DNA of 64,000 bases. It comes from Paenibacillus hexagrammi (GTDB taxonomy: Bacteria; Bacillota; Bacilli; Paenibacillales; NBRC-103111). Shown here one piece after another: positions 19,139-28,937 of this stretch. Position 1 is the first letter of the stretch. Each line of letters begins with the position of its first letter. A model generated the notes under the pieces. That model had not been told where the DNA came from and did no database searches. It saw only the letters and a program-made list of their open reading frames with translations. The stretch lies in NCBI RefSeq assembly GCF_021513275.1, contig NZ_CP090978.1, positions 6,443,001 through 6,507,000 on the forward strand, given 5' to 3'. Both the position numbers and the translations under genes were made by a program.

Positions 19139-21230
19139 TTAAATAATGAATTGCTGCATCGCTTGCTTCAATTTCTCGGAGCTTTCTTTGGTCTGAGCAA
19201 TGAGCAGCGCCACATCGTTTGAATTTTCGTTCACGGAGACGCCTTTGCTGCTGATTTCCGAAGTGCCCTCGGCGGATTGATTGATGGCGATGGAGATTTC
19301 GTTAATCGCCCGCACGATATTTTGTACAGATAGGTTCAAATCCTGGGCGGTATGACTGAAGTCGTTCGTCAGTTTTTTGAAAAACTCCGCGTCCTCATAA
19401 TATTGCTCTCCGGTTTCTACCATGGAGTTATAGTCGGATATGACCTTCGTATCGATGAATTGAAGCACTTTATCGGAATGATTCCTCAAGCTGTCTACCG
19501 AAAGAATGACTTTCTTGGTCACATCTTGAATTTGGGCTACGGCTTTGTTGGACCCTTCGGCGAGCTTTCTGATTTCTCCGGCAACAACTGCGAAGCCTTT
19601 CCCTGCTTCCCCGGCACGGGCTGCTTCAATGGCGGCATTGAGTGCCAGCAGGTTCGTTTGAGCGGTAATTTCAAGATGGAGTCGGTCAATACGTGAATTT
19701 GCTCGACGGCTTTCGTTTGCTCAATCGCTTCGCGCAGACCAGATTGCAGGTTTTCGCGAATATCGTTAGCGGACGCTTTCGATATGACGGCTGATTCCTT
19801 CAGTTCATGCGCTCTTTTGCTGATATCCTGGGAGTTCATGGCTCCGCTCTCGGCTTTGGCTGCAATCGTTTGGACGCTTTGGCCGATTTCGTTCGCAGTC
19901 GCATTAACTTCTTCCGCAGACGCTGCCGCTTGCTGGATCCCTGCTGACATTTCTTCGGTTGTCGAGGTGACTTCTTCGATTTGCTTGTTCAGCTCCGTAA
20001 TATGCTGGTTCGTTAATCGCACGTTGTTGTCCAGCAGCTCTGATTCTTTGATCACTGAACCGGTCATGGTCTTGATCGAATCTCGCATCGTATCGATCGA
20101 GGTCATAAGTAAGCCGGTTTCATCTTTCGACTGTTTGTACTTTTCCGGAATCGATTTGGAAAAGTCTCCGGTCGCCACGACCTTCAGATGCTCTGCAGCA
20201 ATCCGTACAGGACGTGTGAGACGGCGTGCAAAGAAATAAATAATGAGCGACGAGAGAACAAGAGCTATAATCAGCACGGTGACTAAGCCTCTAACAAGCT
20301 GATTCGTAGCTGCTTCATAGTGAGTCATTGGCATATAGGTGATGACGTACATGTTATACTTATCGCTTTTTTGGAAGGAAGCGATGTTACTGACTCCGTC
20401 CATGGTGAAGAATCCGAAATTGGATTCATTCTTCTTCATTTGCTCCCAGAACGCCAAGTTCTCGCCCTGTTCTTTGGAAAAATCAAAAGCAAGAACGTGT
20501 TCCGCGTTCGCTGAGGAAATCACGACACCTGTGGAATCAACAACCAGAGTTTGCTGGATATCGTCGGTTCCGTTATTCACGATGTTCTTGGTCAGTGCGT
20601 TAAGCTCAATTGGCAGGCCTACGGTACCTGACGGATTGGAGTCTTTGCCGGGGATCCAGGCCATGATGGTAATGGTAGGCTTTCCTGAGATGGGAGAAGG
20701 AGCCGGATTCCCAACAAAGGGTGTAGAAGGGTCAAAAGTCATCGCTGGAGGCTGTCCTCCCGCGTCAGGTTGCGCCGCATTTGTGTCCTCAGGAGGAGCT
20801 ACATATCCGAGCGATTTGCCGCCCACTCCGTCCAAGATAACCTCCGTGCCGAGCATGACGAATAAATTTTCAAAAAGGCCTCCGGAGCGGTTATATTCAC
20901 TTGCCAAATCGTCCATAAGCCGCTGTTTCTTTACGGGGTCAGCTTTTTCTTCGTTTCTAGTTCTTTTATGTAGTCAGCAAGATACAAATCATCCGCGACC
21001 GATTGTGCTTCATTGACCAAATTGGTAAGGGATGCTTCTAAAAGAATTTGCTTATCCTTGGCTGCGGCGATTAATTCCTCGCGGCCTCTCTCTTTCAAAT
21101 TGTTCGTTGTTGACATAATGGAATAAAGGGAACTGGCAAGCATGGGGACGATCATACAACAAAGAGATACGACCAGCAATTTACTGAACAGGGTGTTGAG
21201 GGTAAACATTTTCGTAAATGTAGATTTCAC
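19139..21230 (-). CDS. Methyl-accepting chemotaxis protein (two frameshifts)
   Basis: About 697 residues: a first membrane helix ([19 protein letters not shown]), a large dCache-like extracellular domain with a Pro/Ala-rich insertion, a second helix ([21 protein letters not shown]), a HAMP domain and a long coiled-coil signalling domain. After correction the hairpin tip reads [22 protein letters not shown], the CheW/CheA contact site. Frame breaks: a missing base near 20940 (KKKLTP to VKKQRLM) and a missing G near 19674. The GTG start at 21230 has AGGAGG eight bases upstream; a longer open frame upstream has no site. Confidence 0.9.
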
Positions 21231-21394
21231 GAGTACTGCCTCCTGATAGATTGGATGATGGGTCATGGTGTAACAAGCACTAGCTAACTGAAGGGATAAC
21301 AAATGAATCCAGACTTTCAAATTTGAGATAATAGTACTACAAATATTACAAAGCAGTCTTTGTGAAATTATTGGTTATGAAGGTGTGCGCAAGG

Positions 21395-21445
21395 AAAAGG
21401 GCTGCACCAGTATGCCGGAAGGCAAATGGTTGCAGCCCTTTATTG
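21395..21445 (-). terminator. Intrinsic terminator of the small spore-protein-like gene
   Basis: AAAGGGCTGCA pairs with TGCAGCCCTTT around a variable loop; the minus transcript ends in a T-rich run. Confidence 0.75.
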
Positions 21446-21488
21446 GGGTGCGATAGATCAACCTGCTAGTGAGCGGCAGGAGCGATCA

Positions 21489-21653
21489 TTATACTTGGTT
21501 AGACTGATTGTTGGCTGATTCATTGTTTTGAAATGCCTCAGCCGCTTCTTCAGCAGAAAATTCGGTATCATTTTGACCTGGAACAGGCAGCTTGTTCAAT
21601 TCGGTGGATTGAACTTCGGCTTTCGAGGATTGAGATTGATTACGGTTTGCCAT
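21489..21653 (-). CDS. Probable small acid-soluble spore protein-like peptide
   Basis: 54 residues starting MANRNQSQSS, rich in Gln, Asn and Ser, with GQNDTEFSAEEAAEAFQNNES. The composition and the GQ..TEF block recall gamma-type small acid-soluble spore proteins, which serve as amino acid stores in the spore, but the match is weak and the protein has only one such block. AAAGGAGGTG precedes the ATG at a good distance, so translation is likely. It is followed by its own terminator. Confidence 0.55.
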   Translation of the reverse strand: MANRNQSQSSKAEVQSTELNKLPVPGQNDTEFSAEEAAEAFQNNESANNQSNQV

Positions 21654-21745
21654 GGTGAGCACCTCCTTTTCGAATAACAACGACTATTAGTTTGTGGAAC
21701 TATTCGAATTTTATACGGTTCGGAGAAGTGCTCATATTGCTGGCT

Positions 21746-21901
21746 CTACAGCAGGAAAGATAATGCTACAAGTGCTACGGAAGCATGAAAGGCGAGTTCG
21801 ATCCAATCTTTGCGGATAGGGCGAAACAGAGTGATAAAGCGATAAACGCTTCGACCTACTATAACAATTAGCGCGATTTGTATCAGCATGCTTGGCAGCA
21901 T
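21746..21901 (-). CDS. Small membrane protein, unknown function
   Basis: 51 residues with two hydrophobic segments, MLIQIALIVIVG and LAFHASVALVALSFLL, joined by a basic loop (RSVYRFITLFRPIRKD). GGAGGTG lies eight bases before the ATG CTG CCA start. I recognise no family. It is divergent from the DUF3231 gene. Confidence 0.5.
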   Translation of the reverse strand: MLPSMLIQIALIVIVGRSVYRFITLFRPIRKDWIELAFHASVALVALSFLL

Positions 21902-22064
21902 GAGCATCCACCTCCATATGTTGGGCAACACCTGTTACTTATAGGTATGTGACAGGCTCGTAATCATGTATGGAGGTGCGATATTACTTCCTCAGGATAA
22001 TTTCACTACCGGTGGGAATCTTACTTCATGGACAATCCAACTTAACAACTTAGGAGCTGAGTCT

Positions 22065-22583
22065 ATGGGTATTTTATCTGGGAATCAAAAAGACGAACCG
22101 TTGCATTACGGAGAAATTTATGATCTATGGCAGTTTTCCATGACAGCCAAAGGCTGCGTATCTGCCAATCGTGCGTATCAATATCATGCCGGAGATAAGG
22201 ACCTGAAGAAGGCAATTGCTTCTATTATTAATCAAGCCGAGCTGGAGATCAGCGAATGCGATGATATTCTAATCAAGAATGGTATCGTGCCTGCGCCGGC
22301 GTTACCAGAAAGACCAGAGACGAAGATGGAGGATATTCCTGTTGGTGTGAAGTTTACGGATCAAGAGCTTTGTTCCATGATCGGTGCTGATAACTCGATT
22401 GGCTTAGTTAGCTGCAGTCAAATTATGAGCAAAGCTACCCGGGAAGATATCGGGGCTCTATTTGCTAAATATCATGCAACGAAAGCGGCAATCGGATTCA
22501 ATCTCTTAAAGATGAGCAAGGAAAAGGGTTGGCTAATCCCGCCGCCGCTTCAAATTAAAAGACCGGAGCTCGTTGAGGTATAA
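22065..22583 (+). CDS. DUF3231 family protein
   Basis: 172 residues matching the repeat unit of DUF3231 (LHYGEIYDLWQFSMTAKGCVSANRAYQYHAGDKDL in pieces: LHYGEIYDLWQF, ANRAYQYHAGDKDLKK), a predicted helical bundle common in spore-forming Bacillales. Many members carry two units; this one has a single unit. The role is unknown, and a sporulation or coat function is only suggested by distribution. The ATG at 22065 is preceded by AGGAG at eight bases; an earlier in-frame ATG has none. A weak terminator-like hairpin follows. Confidence 0.75.
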   Translation: MGILSGNQKDEPLHYGEIYDLWQFSMTAKGCVSANRAYQYHAGDKDLKKAIASIINQAELEISECDDILIKNGIVPAPALPERPETKMEDIPVGVKFTDQELCSMIGADNSIGLVSCSQIMSKATREDIGALFAKYHATKAAIGFNLLKMSKEKGWLIPPPLQIKRPELVEV

Positions 22584-22772
22584 GGTAGTAATAAAGGAAT
22601 ATGATGTAACCAATTAGGCTGATGCAGCGTGCCGTGAGGCAAATGTGTCAGTCTTTTTGAATTTCGCGGTTACAACGATTTGTTATGATTTGGCAGGAAG
22701 GAGGCGAATAGCGTCGAATCCTGTAAAAGGATATTGAATGCAAGAATGTAATGAGAATAGGGTTGATTAAAG

Positions 22773-24362
22773 ATGTACCTCAAAAAACCATATATGAAGG
22801 TAAGGCTTCAGGCCCTCCTGATTAGTCTTCTAGTTTTCTCCATGCTGGGCTCTACTGTGATATTGATGGGAGTCGCTATCAAAACTCAAAATGAAACGCT
22901 CACTGATTCGACGCTGCAGTCTAATTTCGAAGGAGCCAGAAATCTGAATGTCACGCTGAACACGTTGATAGATTTGATGTTTCGAAGCCTCGGCGAAGCT
23001 GCCAGGTTTATCGAGAATCAACATATACCTATAGAAAAAAGTGAAGACGATCTCGAAGCCATGCTAGGGGGACATCGGTTTTTCCATGCAGTGATCGCAG
23101 CTGATCAGGATGGGTTGGTTCGGGCAGCCTCGCGGGATTCCGCAGGAATCATTGGCACTCACATTCCCTCCTCTATTCTACAAGCTGCTGACCATCACAA
23201 GCCTACTGTATCTGAGCCCTATCATACGGCGGATGGGAGAATGGCGATTCTTTTCATTCATCCCCTTCAAGCGAGGGAGGCTAGTCCCCAGGGATGGATC
23301 GGGGGCATCGTTTTTTTGCAAGAGAAGAACATTTTCAGTGATATATTCCATCATGCCGTTATGAGTAAAAAAAACACCTACGCCTATATTGTGGATAAAC
23401 AGGGGGAGCTTCTCTTTCACCCTGATCCGAGTCGGATCCAGGATATCGTGAGCCGTGAGACACTGCAGGAGAATTTTATCCAGAAGGATGTCAAGTATGC
23501 GGAGGTGGTCAATGCTGCGGGCGAGCATGTTCTAGCAGGGTATTTATCCATACCGAATATCGGGTGGGGCGTTGTGTTTCAATCTCCGGCGTCCTCCGTA
23601 CATCAGGCCATGACAACGCTCGTGAAGTCGCAGCTCTCATTCATAATTCCCCTATTTGCTCTATTCCTGCTTGTCAGTCTTTGGATAGCCAGACAAGTAA
23701 CACGACCGTTCGCCATTCTGACGGCTGCTGCGCGGACAATTGCGCTTGGAGAACGTCTAGCTGCTGCTCCTTTCAGAGACCACTGGAATTATGAAGCTCA
23801 TCACTTATCCAAAGCCATGATGAAGGCGGTGACAGGCTTGCAGGATCAAGCTGATCATATGGCTGAGCAGGCGATGACGGACAAGCTGACAGGACTGGCT
23901 AATCGCGCATTACTAGAAGATCAGGTGGCCAAGTGGGCGGCCGATGGGACTGAATTTTCCCTGCTGGTGCTTGATATCGACCATTTCAAGGCAGTGAACG
24001 ACACCTACGGTCATCGAATTGGAGATGAGGCTCTGCATCATCTGGCACAGATTATGCTCTCGGAAGCGGGCCAAGATGATCTATGCTGTCGCTATGGCGG
24101 CGAAGAGTTTATTGTTCTGCTGCCTAACCGAAGCCTAAGCGATGGTAGAGCCTTAGCAGAGAGAATTCGCAGGAAGGTGGAGAATACCATTAGTCCGACA
24201 GGCAAGGCCATAACTGTATCGATCGGGTTGGCTTGCTGTCCTGAACATGGAAAGGAATTCTCTCAAGTATTTGAACAGGCGGATCATGCGCTGTACCAGG
24301 CCAAACGAAGCGGGCGCAATGCAACGATATCTGCCGATCAGGCAGTGCTGAGCATGAATTGA
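22773..24362 (+). CDS. Membrane diguanylate cyclase (Cache-HAMP-GGDEF)
   Basis: 529 residues: a first membrane helix (LLISLLVFSMLGSTVILMGVA), an extracellular Cache-type domain (about residues 45-275), a second helix (LSFIIPLFALFLLVSLWIA), a HAMP linker and a C-terminal GGDEF domain (about 360-525) with DKLTGLANR, DIDHFKAVNDTYGH and the active site RYGGEEF. It should make cyclic di-GMP in response to an external ligand. The inhibitory I-site, normally RxxD before the active loop, reads GQDD here, so product inhibition is probably lost. A PilZ receptor is encoded about 13 kb away. Confidence 0.92.
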   Translation: MYLKKPYMKVRLQALLISLLVFSMLGSTVILMGVAIKTQNETLTDSTLQSNFEGARNLNVTLNTLIDLMFRSLGEAARFIENQHIPIEKSEDDLEAMLGGHRFFHAVIAADQDGLVRAASRDSAGIIGTHIPSSILQAADHHKPTVSEPYHTADGRMAILFIHPLQAREASPQGWIGGIVFLQEKNIFSDIFHHAVMSKKNTYAYIVDKQGELLFHPDPSRIQDIVSRETLQENFIQKDVKYAEVVNAAGEHVLAGYLSIPNIGWGVVFQSPASSVHQAMTTLVKSQLSFIIPLFALFLLVSLWIARQVTRPFAILTAAARTIALGERLAAAPFRDHWNYEAHHLSKAMMKAVTGLQDQADHMAEQAMTDKLTGLANRALLEDQVAKWAADGTEFSLLVLDIDHFKAVNDTYGHRIGDEALHHLAQIMLSEAGQDDLCCRYGGEEFIVLLPNRSLSDGRALAERIRRKVENTISPTGKAITVSIGLACCPEHGKEFSQVFEQADHALYQAKRSGRNATISADQAVLSMN

Positions 24363-24400
24363 ATCAAGGTGGCTGCGAGGCTGCGATAAGGAGGGCTTCC

Positions 24401-25061
24401 GTGCATAATGAGCAAATAAATCGCATTCGCGAGCAGTTTCTTTTTGTCGCGGGTTTCCATGGAAGATTGGCGGCAGGCTTCGATGGTGAAGCTGAAGCCT
24501 CATGGCAGCGCCGTCATCTCCTCCGGACGGACTTTGGAGCACGCGGCCTTTGTCATCCAGGGCTGTGTTCGTATTTTTCAAGTGAGCGACACCGGCAGAG
24601 AGGTTACGCTGTACCGGGTTCGGGACGGGGAAGCATGCAGTCTGATGATGGCGAGCATTCTCGGTGAAACGGAGTATGGTGCATCTGCGGTAGTTGAGGA
24701 ACCAAGCGAATTCCTGATTGTGCCTGTTGACGCGTTCAAAGAATGGAGCGTCAGGTACCCGGATATTCACCATTATGTGTACCGCCAATTTATTCTACGA
24801 ATGACACAGATGACCACACTGCTCGATCATATTGCATTTAGACCGATTGAGTATCGGATTGCGTCGTGGTTATTAGGAAAAGCTGCTGCAGCTAACGATC
24901 CAATACGGATCACGCATGATCAGTTGGCAGTAGAGCTGGGAACGGCGCGGGAAGTCGTGAGCAGGGCGTTGAAGCAATTTGAAAAGCAAGGATTTGTTCA
25001 GGTAAGCAGAGGACGGATTCTTATTATGGACCGGCATGGCCTGGAGTCTATTGTAAGTTAA
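24401..25061 (+). CDS. Crp/Fnr family transcriptional regulator (one frameshift)
   Basis: About 219 residues: an N-terminal cyclic-nucleotide-binding-type beta roll (SSGRTLEHAAFVIQGCVRIFQVSDTGREVTLYRV with EACSLMMASI) and a C-terminal HTH_CRP domain (ITHDQLAVELGTAREVVSRALKQFEKQGFV). No Cys cluster of FNR type is seen. GTG start, with AAGGAGGG five bases before. One extra T at about 24438-24442 separates the first residues (HNEQINRIREQF) from the rest (LSRVSMEDWRQ). It follows the cyclase gene by about 40 bases and ends at a strong terminator, so the two may form one transcript. Confidence 0.85.
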
Positions 25062-25098
25062 TGAAAGGCAGTACGGTTTTTAGCCGTACTGCCTTTTA
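25062..25098 (+). terminator. Intrinsic terminator
   Basis: GGCAGTACGG pairs with CCGTACTGCC across a short T-rich loop and is followed by T4, right after the Crp/Fnr stop. Confidence 0.9.
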
Positions 25099-25168
25099 CA
25101 CGTTACATAGGTCGTTTGTAGCCCGAGGGAGCTATGAACTGATCTTGCTGCAATCGCTTTGTTTTATC

Positions 25169-25516
25169 TTACGCGGACATCTTACGGCATTCCTCCGCGC
25201 ATTGCTTGCACTGTTCCGCACACTGCTTACAATGTGTATCCTGGTAGGTTGCGCAGTGAGTGGCGCAGGCATCACAGATAGTGGCACACAGCTGGCACAG
25301 CTGGGCAGCATGATCGCTTCCGCGCGACATCCATTGTGCGGATAGGGCGCAAATGTCGATGCAGTCCCGCATCATCGTGATGCATTGTGTGCGTGCCGCG
25401 ACATCGGGTTCCTTCAGGCAGGAACTCAAGCATTCTTCGCAGGCCTGCATACACTTGATACAAGCGTCGATGCAAGCTTGATACTTTTGAATCGTAGAAT
25501 CAATAAGTGCTGGCAA
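25169..25516 (-). CDS. Four-helix-bundle Cys-rich copper-binding protein (DUF326/Csp-like)
   Basis: 115 residues with about 19 cysteines, mostly in CxxxC or CxxC pairs along four helices (CIDACIKCMQACEECLSSC, CITMMRDCIDIC, CQLCATICDACATHC, CKQCAEQCKQCAEEC). This is the layout of cytosolic copper-storage proteins, where Cys residues line the bundle and hold many Cu(I) ions. No signal peptide, so a cytosolic type. TTG start with AAAGGAGGTG upstream. No copper transporter or CsoR-type regulator is next to it. Confidence 0.88.
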   Translation of the reverse strand: MPALIDSTIQKYQACIDACIKCMQACEECLSSCLKEPDVAARTQCITMMRDCIDICALSAQWMSRGSDHAAQLCQLCATICDACATHCATYQDTHCKQCAEQCKQCAEECRKMSA

Positions 25517-25649
25517 TTTCTACACCTCCTTTTATTTACATCCCATAGGGTAACCGAGCTAGGACATTTTATAAGAGTTTGCCCATGCATATTCTGGGAT
25601 AGATGGAGAATGCTAACTCATAACTCAAAAACCACATGGGGGTTGCTAT

Positions 25650-26561
25650 GTGATGAAGGATATGATCTCTACGGATCAGCTGGTGCTGATCGTAACCGCC
25701 CTGATTGTCGGGTTTCTGGCCCGTGTTATTACCATTAAGGAAGATTATAGGCAGTACCCCAGCTATCCCAACGGATATTTAATTCACCTGCTTACAGGCT
25801 TTGTGGCTGCTGCCCTAGGCGCTGTTGCTATTCCGGCCATTATGACCAAAAATTTCGTGGCGGTGACCTTTCTAACATTAGCGATCCAACAGTTCCGGGA
25901 TGTCAGAAAATCAGAGCGGGAGAGTCTGAAGGATCTGGAGAATACCGAATTCACACCAAGGGGCGACGCCTATATTGACGGTATTGCCAAGACGTTCGAA
26001 TCCAGAAACTATTTTGCTCTAGTAGTCTCTTTGGCGACGGCGATCACGATGCAGATTCTATCCGCGGGTATGCTGTGGATGGAGATTGCCGCAGGTGCAG
26101 TTGTCGGCTTTATCGTATTGTTCATCTTAAAACGCTTCTCCAAAGGCAAGGCGGTTGGCGACATCGCTGAGGTTAGAATGGGGAAGATCGAGGTCAAAGG
26201 CTCGGAGCTATTCGTGGACGGCATCTATGTGACCAATCAGCTGGGCTCGGATAATGCGAGGGAGATGCTGGAGAAGGAAGGCATAGCGGCTGTCATTATC
26301 CCTAAAGAAGAACACTTCAGAATTACATTGGACAACTTCGGGCAGAGACAAGCGGTATTGTTTGAAGCGGTGAAAGCAGTAGGGTTAAAACGATATAATT
26401 TCTCTCGCAAGGACTATGATAAAGGATATGTAGTCATTACCGTCGTTCCTCTAGTCCGCAGGGAGGATGCTTTTATTGAAGCTATACTGAAGGCTCCGCT
26501 GCTGGAAAGCTCCAAGAAGAGCCATGCTCTCATGAATACCTCACTGTTGGGAGGGAAATAG
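25650..26561 (+). CDS. YIEGIA family membrane protein
   Basis: 303 residues. An N-terminal helix (VLIVTALIVGFLARVI), a second (GFVAAALGAVAIPAIM), then a pair around residues 123-157, and a soluble C-terminal half. The signature that names the family appears as DAYIDGIAKTFESRNY, with Asp for Glu. The family is confined to spore formers and is associated with sporulation; the precise role is not known to me. GTG followed directly by ATG at the start. The next gene, two bases after the stop, is its usual small partner. Confidence 0.85.
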   Translation: MMKDMISTDQLVLIVTALIVGFLARVITIKEDYRQYPSYPNGYLIHLLTGFVAAALGAVAIPAIMTKNFVAVTFLTLAIQQFRDVRKSERESLKDLENTEFTPRGDAYIDGIAKTFESRNYFALVVSLATAITMQILSAGMLWMEIAAGAVVGFIVLFILKRFSKGKAVGDIAEVRMGKIEVKGSELFVDGIYVTNQLGSDNAREMLEKEGIAAVIIPKEEHFRITLDNFGQRQAVLFEAVKAVGLKRYNFSRKDYDKGYVVITVVPLVRREDAFIEAILKAPLLESSKKSHALMNTSLLGGK

Positions 26562-26562
26562 A

Positions 26563-26766
26563 TTGGGGAAAGAAAGCTCAACCAAGGCAAGCTTTGAAAT
26601 ATTAGCCTATATCACGCTGGATCCGAATCGGGTCATCAGCGGGAATGCACTGGCATTACTAGCTAAAGATATAGAGGAACAGAAAATCATCACCCAGGAT
26701 ATCGCCAAAAGCATGAAAGCGGACATTACGCAGCTCAAATGCGGAGATTACATGGTTTACCGTTAA
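26563..26766 (+). CDS. Small capping-complex partner of YIEGIA
   Basis: 67 residues (FEILAYITLDPNRVISGNALALLAKDIEEQKIIT). The size, the position directly after the YIEGIA gene and the sequence match the small family annotated as capping complex subunit for YIEGIA. TTG start, with GGGAGGG about nine bases upstream inside the previous gene's end, so translation is coupled. Cytosolic, no membrane segment. Confidence 0.75.
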   Translation: MGKESSTKASFEILAYITLDPNRVISGNALALLAKDIEEQKIITQDIAKSMKADITQLKCGDYMVYR

Positions 26767-26869
26767 ATGACTTGCTGCTCTGTCGCGTTTTTACAATACA
26801 TTCCATTCGTAGGCGGTTAGAATTGAGGTATTAGAAGTAGCTATCACTTCAGCGAATGGAGGATTTATC

Positions 26870-27328
26870 ATGAATTTGACTGACTTAACATTTGAAATCT
26901 ACATCGGAGCTGAGCCCGAGGCCGTTTGGAACGTATTTGTATCGGAAGAGGGCACGAAAGCGATATTTTTCGGTAGTGCGCTGCAATCCACGTTTGAAAT
27001 TGGAGCCCCTTATCAGTATGTGGGCCCAGGCAATGACGGAGATGAAACGGTTCATGTGTACGGTAAGGTGCTGGAGTTTGAACCGAACAAGAGGATGAGC
27101 TACACGGAGCATCCCGGACCATCTTATCGGGAGAATCATGCTGAGCTGGAAACCCGGGTTACCATGACGCTGGACAAGGTGGGCGACTGCACCAAGCTGA
27201 CACTTGTGAACGATCAATGGCCTGAGAATCACCCTTCCTATGAAAATACCAAAGCTAGCTGGCCGATGATACTAAGCAATGTGAAGAGCTATGTAGAGAC
27301 AGGAAAGACGCTGAATTTCGGCTGGTAG
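26870..27328 (+). CDS. SRPBCC (START/AHSA1-like) domain protein
   Basis: 152 residues with the AHSA1-like helix-grip pattern: FEIYIGAEPEAVWNVFVSEEGTKAIFFG at the N-terminus, VLEFEPNKRMSYTEHPG in the middle and the closing helix ASWPMILSNVKSYVETG. These proteins enclose a hydrophobic pocket for small ligands; the ligand is unknown. GGAGG precedes the ATG by about eight bases. The gene stands alone and is followed by a terminator and then by the second copy of the dispersed hairpin element. Confidence 0.85.
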   Translation: MNLTDLTFEIYIGAEPEAVWNVFVSEEGTKAIFFGSALQSTFEIGAPYQYVGPGNDGDETVHVYGKVLEFEPNKRMSYTEHPGPSYRENHAELETRVTMTLDKVGDCTKLTLVNDQWPENHPSYENTKASWPMILSNVKSYVETGKTLNFGW

Positions 27329-27358
27329 TCGAGTAAAAGTCTGTTACTAAACGCAATG

Positions 27359-27387
27359 CAGGCCCCTCACGGATGTGGGGGGCCTCA
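27359..27387 (+). terminator. Intrinsic-terminator-like hairpin after the SRPBCC gene
   Basis: AGGCCCCTCAC pairs with GTGGGGGGCCT. No long T tract follows on the plus strand, so function is less sure. It is almost identical to the hairpin at 27564. Confidence 0.55.
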
Positions 27388-27410
27388 GACTGTTGGTAAA
27401 GGGAAGTGGA

Positions 27411-27556
27411 GGGCTCAGTAGTTTTCGGAGAAGCGTAGCGGGCGCCTTTGACAGTTTTGTTATTACCTTAGATGGCTTTTATTCCAATCGAATAACAAAA
27501 TGTCAACAGCGCTCGGAGAAAATCTACTGAAGCTCGGAATGGATCCTGCTTTAGCA
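27411..27556 (+). repeat. Dispersed hairpin element, copy 2 (longest)
   Basis: The 5' arm TCAGTAGTTTTCGGAG...TTTGACAGTTTTGTTATT and the 3' arm AATAACAAAATGTCAA...GAAAATCTACTGA are imperfect inverted repeats around a roughly 28-base loop, so the whole element can fold into one long hairpin. No open reading frame fits. It lies between two near-identical terminator hairpins. Confidence 0.85.
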
Positions 27557-27563
27557 GCGGACA

Positions 27564-27594
27564 GAGGCCCCTCACAGATGTGGGGGGCCTCTAT
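27564..27594 (-). terminator. Intrinsic terminator of the importer operon
   Basis: GAGGCCCCTCAC pairs with GTGGGGGGCCTC next to the end of the binding-protein gene. Near copy of the hairpin at 27359. Confidence 0.65.
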
Positions 27595-27598
27595 GTAT

Positions 27599-28910
27599 TT
27601 ACTTATTCAGCAGCTTATCGGCTTTCGAGCCGGCTTCGGCAATGATCTTCTCAGGCGTATTTGCCGAATCTGTCATGGCAAGGGCGATTTGATCCTTGAT
27701 GATCTTAGCGATCTCCGGATACACCTTCAGCATCGGGCGGGGTCTTGCATATTCGAGCTGATCGACAGCTACTTTGAACAGCGGCTTCTCCGCGTACAAC
27801 TGCTTCATTTCATCACTGTTGACAGCGCTGATTCGGCTCGGTAGATAGCCGGTGAAGGAGCTGGCGTAGATGGTCTGCTCTTTGGAAGTCATCCACTTGA
27901 TGAACTTCAAGCCGCGTCTTGCTTCTCCTTCGAGAGCTTCGCGGACATGACAAGGTTGCAGCCTCCGGTCGGTACGCCGTAGCTTTTGTTAGCAGGCATG
28001 AAGGTCGTGCCCAGCTCAAAACCTGCGTCCTTCGCTACTTGCATCTGCTTCGTCAAGTCAGCTGTCGATGAGAACAGCATGGCAGAGCGTTGATTTTGAA
28101 AATCAAGCTTGGCTACGTTTCCGGCGTCATCTGTTGTAGGAATTTTCACGATGCCGGCATCCTTCATCTTTTGCAGGAATTGAATCGGTTCGATTCCGGC
28201 TTCAGAGTTAAACTCCGCTTTTTTGCCGTCATCGCTGATCATCTTACCTCCGCTTTGTGCAACGAAAGCCTCATAATACCAAATATCGACCGGCATGGTG
28301 ATGCCTACGCGTTGGTCAGGCACGGTGATTTTTTTGGCGTAATCCTCGAATTCCGTCCAATTCTTAGGTCCGTTAGGGTCAAGACCGGCTTCTTTCAGCA
28401 TCGTGCGGTTAAGATACAGAATCGGCGTGCTGCGCAGATAAGGGAGGCCGTACAGCTTGCCATCCACATACGAGTTGCCCATGAGCCCCGGTATAAAGTC
28501 ATTCATATCCACTTGGTCCCGCTTGACAAAAGGGGTCAGATCCTCCGTCATTCCTGCTTTCGCAAAAACGCCGATCGAGGAGATCTCATTTTGCCAGACA
28601 TCAGGCTGATTGCCCGCAGCAAACGCTGCTTGAGCCTTGGAATGCTGTTCGTCGTAGGTGCCTTGGAAGGTTGCCTTCACGACGATTTCATCCTGGGATT
28701 CATTGAACTTTTTGACCAGGTTCTCGTTATTTTCACCGATTTTATCGCCCCAGGAGTACCAGTAATTGATTTCGATTTTATTCTTGGCGCCTGCTGCACA
28801 GCCTGACTGCCGGAAGTGGCAGAGCCGTCAGCCGGCTTGGATCCCGCAGAGCAAGCGGAGAGCGATACAGCAAGAGATGAAGCCAGAATGAGGGCAAATG
28901 TTTTTTTCAT
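27599..28910 (-). CDS. ABC transporter substrate-binding lipoprotein, UgpB-like (two frameshifts)
   Basis: About 437 residues. A lipoprotein signal peptide ends at the lipobox SLSAC. The mature part shows the family 1 solute-binding layout: INYWYSWGD, NQPDVWQNEISSIG, YGLPYLRSTPILYLNRTMLKEAGLD, and FMPANKSYGVPTGGCNLV. It captures a sugar or glycerophosphoryl compound outside the cell and delivers it to the two permeases encoded upstream. One G is missing near 28789 (after SQAVQQA) and another near 27909 (QDAAWKFIKWM). It is the last gene of a five-gene minus-strand operon. Confidence 0.9.
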
Positions 28911-28937
28911 AAAAGTTATAGCCTCCTGAATCTAAGA

